Under the pieces are notes generated by a model. That model saw nothing but the letters and a program-made list of their open reading frames with translations. It was not told the origin of the DNA and did not search any database. A program made the position numbers and the translations under genes. Below, piece by piece: positions 6,122 through 7,383 of a DNA stretch of 7,383 nt (positions are counted from its first letter, which is position 1; each line of letters begins with the position of its first letter). The stretch covers positions 1 to 7,383 of the forward strand of contig JBLHWM010000180.1 of NCBI GenBank assembly GCA_047629095.1. Direction: 5' to 3'. This stretch comes from CALBMX01 sp047629095 (GTDB taxonomy: Bacteria > Planctomycetota > UBA1135 > GCA-002686595).

Positions 6122-7383
6122 CTAGCGCGGCGTCGCGTTCAGCTTCTTGAGCGAGGCGTTGGCCAGGGAGAAGGTCGGGTCGAGGGCGATGGCAATCTCG
6201 TATTCGCGCTGGGCCCTGGTGCGGTCGCCAAGCTTGATGTGGAACTTGGCGAGCCAGAAGTGGGCGATGGTGCGGGACTGCATGGGGGAGTTGTCTGCGT
6301 CGAGCAGGTCGGCCACGCGCTGTAGCTTAGCGAGGCCCGTGCGGATCCAGGTCTCGCGCTCGGCATCCGTCATGCCCGCCCAGTCCATGAGGTAGAGCTT
6401 GCGGTGCTGGTCGAGCAGGAACTGGTAGTTGTCGTCGTAGGTCTTGCGGGTGAAGACCATGTGGAAGTTCGTGATACGGTCCCACTCGTTTTGGAGGTGC
6501 TGTTTAGCCGTGGGGTGGGTGGACAGGTCCGTGTTGACCATGCCGAGGGGCGAGCCGGGGTAGCTGTAGTAGAACTTGGACCAGGGCTGCACGGCGCCCA
6601 AGCCGGCGGCTAGGACGCTCCAGACAGCAGGTGCCCAGAACCAGGCCATGGCGCGCTTGGTCGCTGCGGGGGACTGTCCGCGGAGCCACAGGGCGGGCAG
6701 CAGGAAGAGGCTCGGGGCAAAGACCGTGAACCAGCGCATGCCGAAGGACGAGCCGCCGAAGTTGCGGGACGAGATCAGGTAGTAGAGCGTGATGCAGATG
6801 GCGGCTAGGCTGGTGGCGAGCAGCAGGCTGGCGGCCGTTCCGGATGCGGCGGCGCTCTTCTGACGAGCCGCGCGCAGCAGGGCGAAGGCGCCAAGCACCC
6901 AAGCCCAAAGCACGACAGGGTGGTGGCTAAACAGGCCGCTGCCGCCGAACAGGGCGCCCCAGGTGTAGGCCAGGAAGCTGCCGTCGGGGCCGGAGTCGCC
7001 GCTACCGGTCAGGCTCATTAGCAGGAACGGGCTCATGGAGTATTCGAAGCCCTCCAAGTGCAAGCCCAAGGGCATGAGGTCGCCGGCGATGGAGTAGTTG
7101 ATGCCGAAGTGCAGGGCGAGCACGGGCAAGGCGGCTAGGCCGTAGCGCAGAACGGCGCCCAGGCCGGTTAGCCCGATGGGCCTGTCCTGGGAGGTTGCGC
7201 TTAGAAGATGCGGCCAGGCAATCGGCAGCACCAAGGCGATGGCGAAGAAGACGGCTGTCAAGTCCGTCGTCGTGGCGAGACTGAGCAGCACGCCGGCCAG
7301 TGCTAAGCGCCGCTGGGATACCGCCCACAAGCCGATCATCACGAGGCCTGCGGCAAGGCCGTGTTGGTTCAACACTAGGGAGT
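6122..7383 (-). CDS. Polytopic membrane protein with C-terminal TPR (5' partial)
   Basis: The 3' part of a minus-strand gene; the stop is the TAG at 6124-6122. The frame stays open to the window edge. The GTG at 7375 is probably internal, because the preceding codons are open (Ser-Leu) and the protein would otherwise begin inside a structured segment. Residues below are counted from that GTG. About eight hydrophobic segments span roughly 8-262. F206-G-G-S-S-F-G-M-R213 resembles the GG-x-S-[FY]-G-x-R motif that I associate with large glycosyltransferase-like (GT-C/PMT-style) membrane proteins. A polar region follows. Residues 369-402 form one good 34-residue TPR unit (W374, L375, G383, Y392, A395, P400). 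I infer a lipid-linked sugar transferase or related envelope protein, but the N-terminal catalytic acidic loops that would prove it are outside the window. It converges on the operon and so is transcribed separately from it. Confidence 0.6.
   Translation of the reverse strand, partial: SLVLNQHGLAAGLVMIGLWAVSQRRLALAGVLLSLATTTDLTAVFFAIALVLPIAWPHLLSATSQDRPIGLTGLGAVLRYGLAALPVLALHFGINYSIAGDLMPLGLHLEGFEYSMSPFLLMSLTGSGDSGPDGSFLAYTWGALFGGSGLFSHHPVVLWAWVLGAFALLRAARQKSAAASGTAASLLLATSLAAICITLYYLISSRNFGGSSFGMRWFTVFAPSLFLLPALWLRGQSPAATKRAMAWFWAPAVWSVLAAGLGAVQPWSKFYYSYPGSPLGMVNTDLSTHPTAKQHLQNEWDRITNFHMVFTRKTYDDNYQFLLDQHRKLYLMDWAGMTDAERETWIRTGLAKLQRVADLLDADNSPMQSRTIAHFWLAKFHIKLGDRTRAQREYEIAIALDPTFSLANASLKKLNATPR

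Noticed and set aside
7373..7375. GTG as true start of the minus-strand gene
   Set aside because: Codons upstream remain open to the window edge, and a hydrophobic multi-span protein of this style normally has more N-terminal segments; treated as 5' partial.

Overview
The window is a high-G+C stretch from a Gram-negative-type bacterium: it encodes an outer-surface or periplasmic lipoprotein and a polysaccharide ligase/polymerase-type membrane protein. The mix of an M1 peptidase with a HEAT-like tail, a CMD/AhpD-family protein and large poorly characterised glycan-related membrane proteins would fit Planctomycetota or a similar environmental lineage. That placement is a guess from gene style, not from a marker gene.

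Layout. Bases 1-540 hold no convincing gene. They contain small inverted repeats, a five-copy 24-bp tandem repeat (246-365), a 7-bp C-rich repeat (362-384) and the presumed promoter region of the next gene. Bases 541-5881 form a tight plus-strand operon of three genes: a lipoprotein M1 zinc aminopeptidase with a HEAT-like C-terminal tail (541-3027), an AhpD-like peroxidase-related protein (3031-3642) and a polytopic O-antigen ligase/polymerase-like protein (3632-5881). The gaps are 3 nt and an 11-nt overlap. Bases 5882-6121 are a convergent intergenic region rich in hairpins. Bases 6122-7383 are the 3' part of a minus-strand gene for a multi-spanning membrane protein with a C-terminal TPR unit; its start lies beyond the window.

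The main discovery is in the middle gene. A plain reading breaks it at a TGA (3274-3276) into two short ORFs in the same frame. The TGA falls exactly on the second cysteine of the AhpD-type CxxC active site (C79-H-Y-[TGA82]-x3-H86, with E67 twelve residues before C79). Family sequence continues in frame for 121 further codons, and a hairpin with G in the second loop position sits 24 nt after the TGA, as expected for a bacterial SECIS. I therefore annotate one 203-residue selenoprotein rather than two fragments or a pseudogene.

Functionally, the operon combines envelope peptide turnover, a thiol/selenol redox enzyme and surface glycan assembly. The co-transcription is inferred from spacing; a shared pathway is not demonstrated. 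No selenocysteine machinery genes, tRNAs, rRNAs, insertion sequences or CRISPR arrays are visible here.
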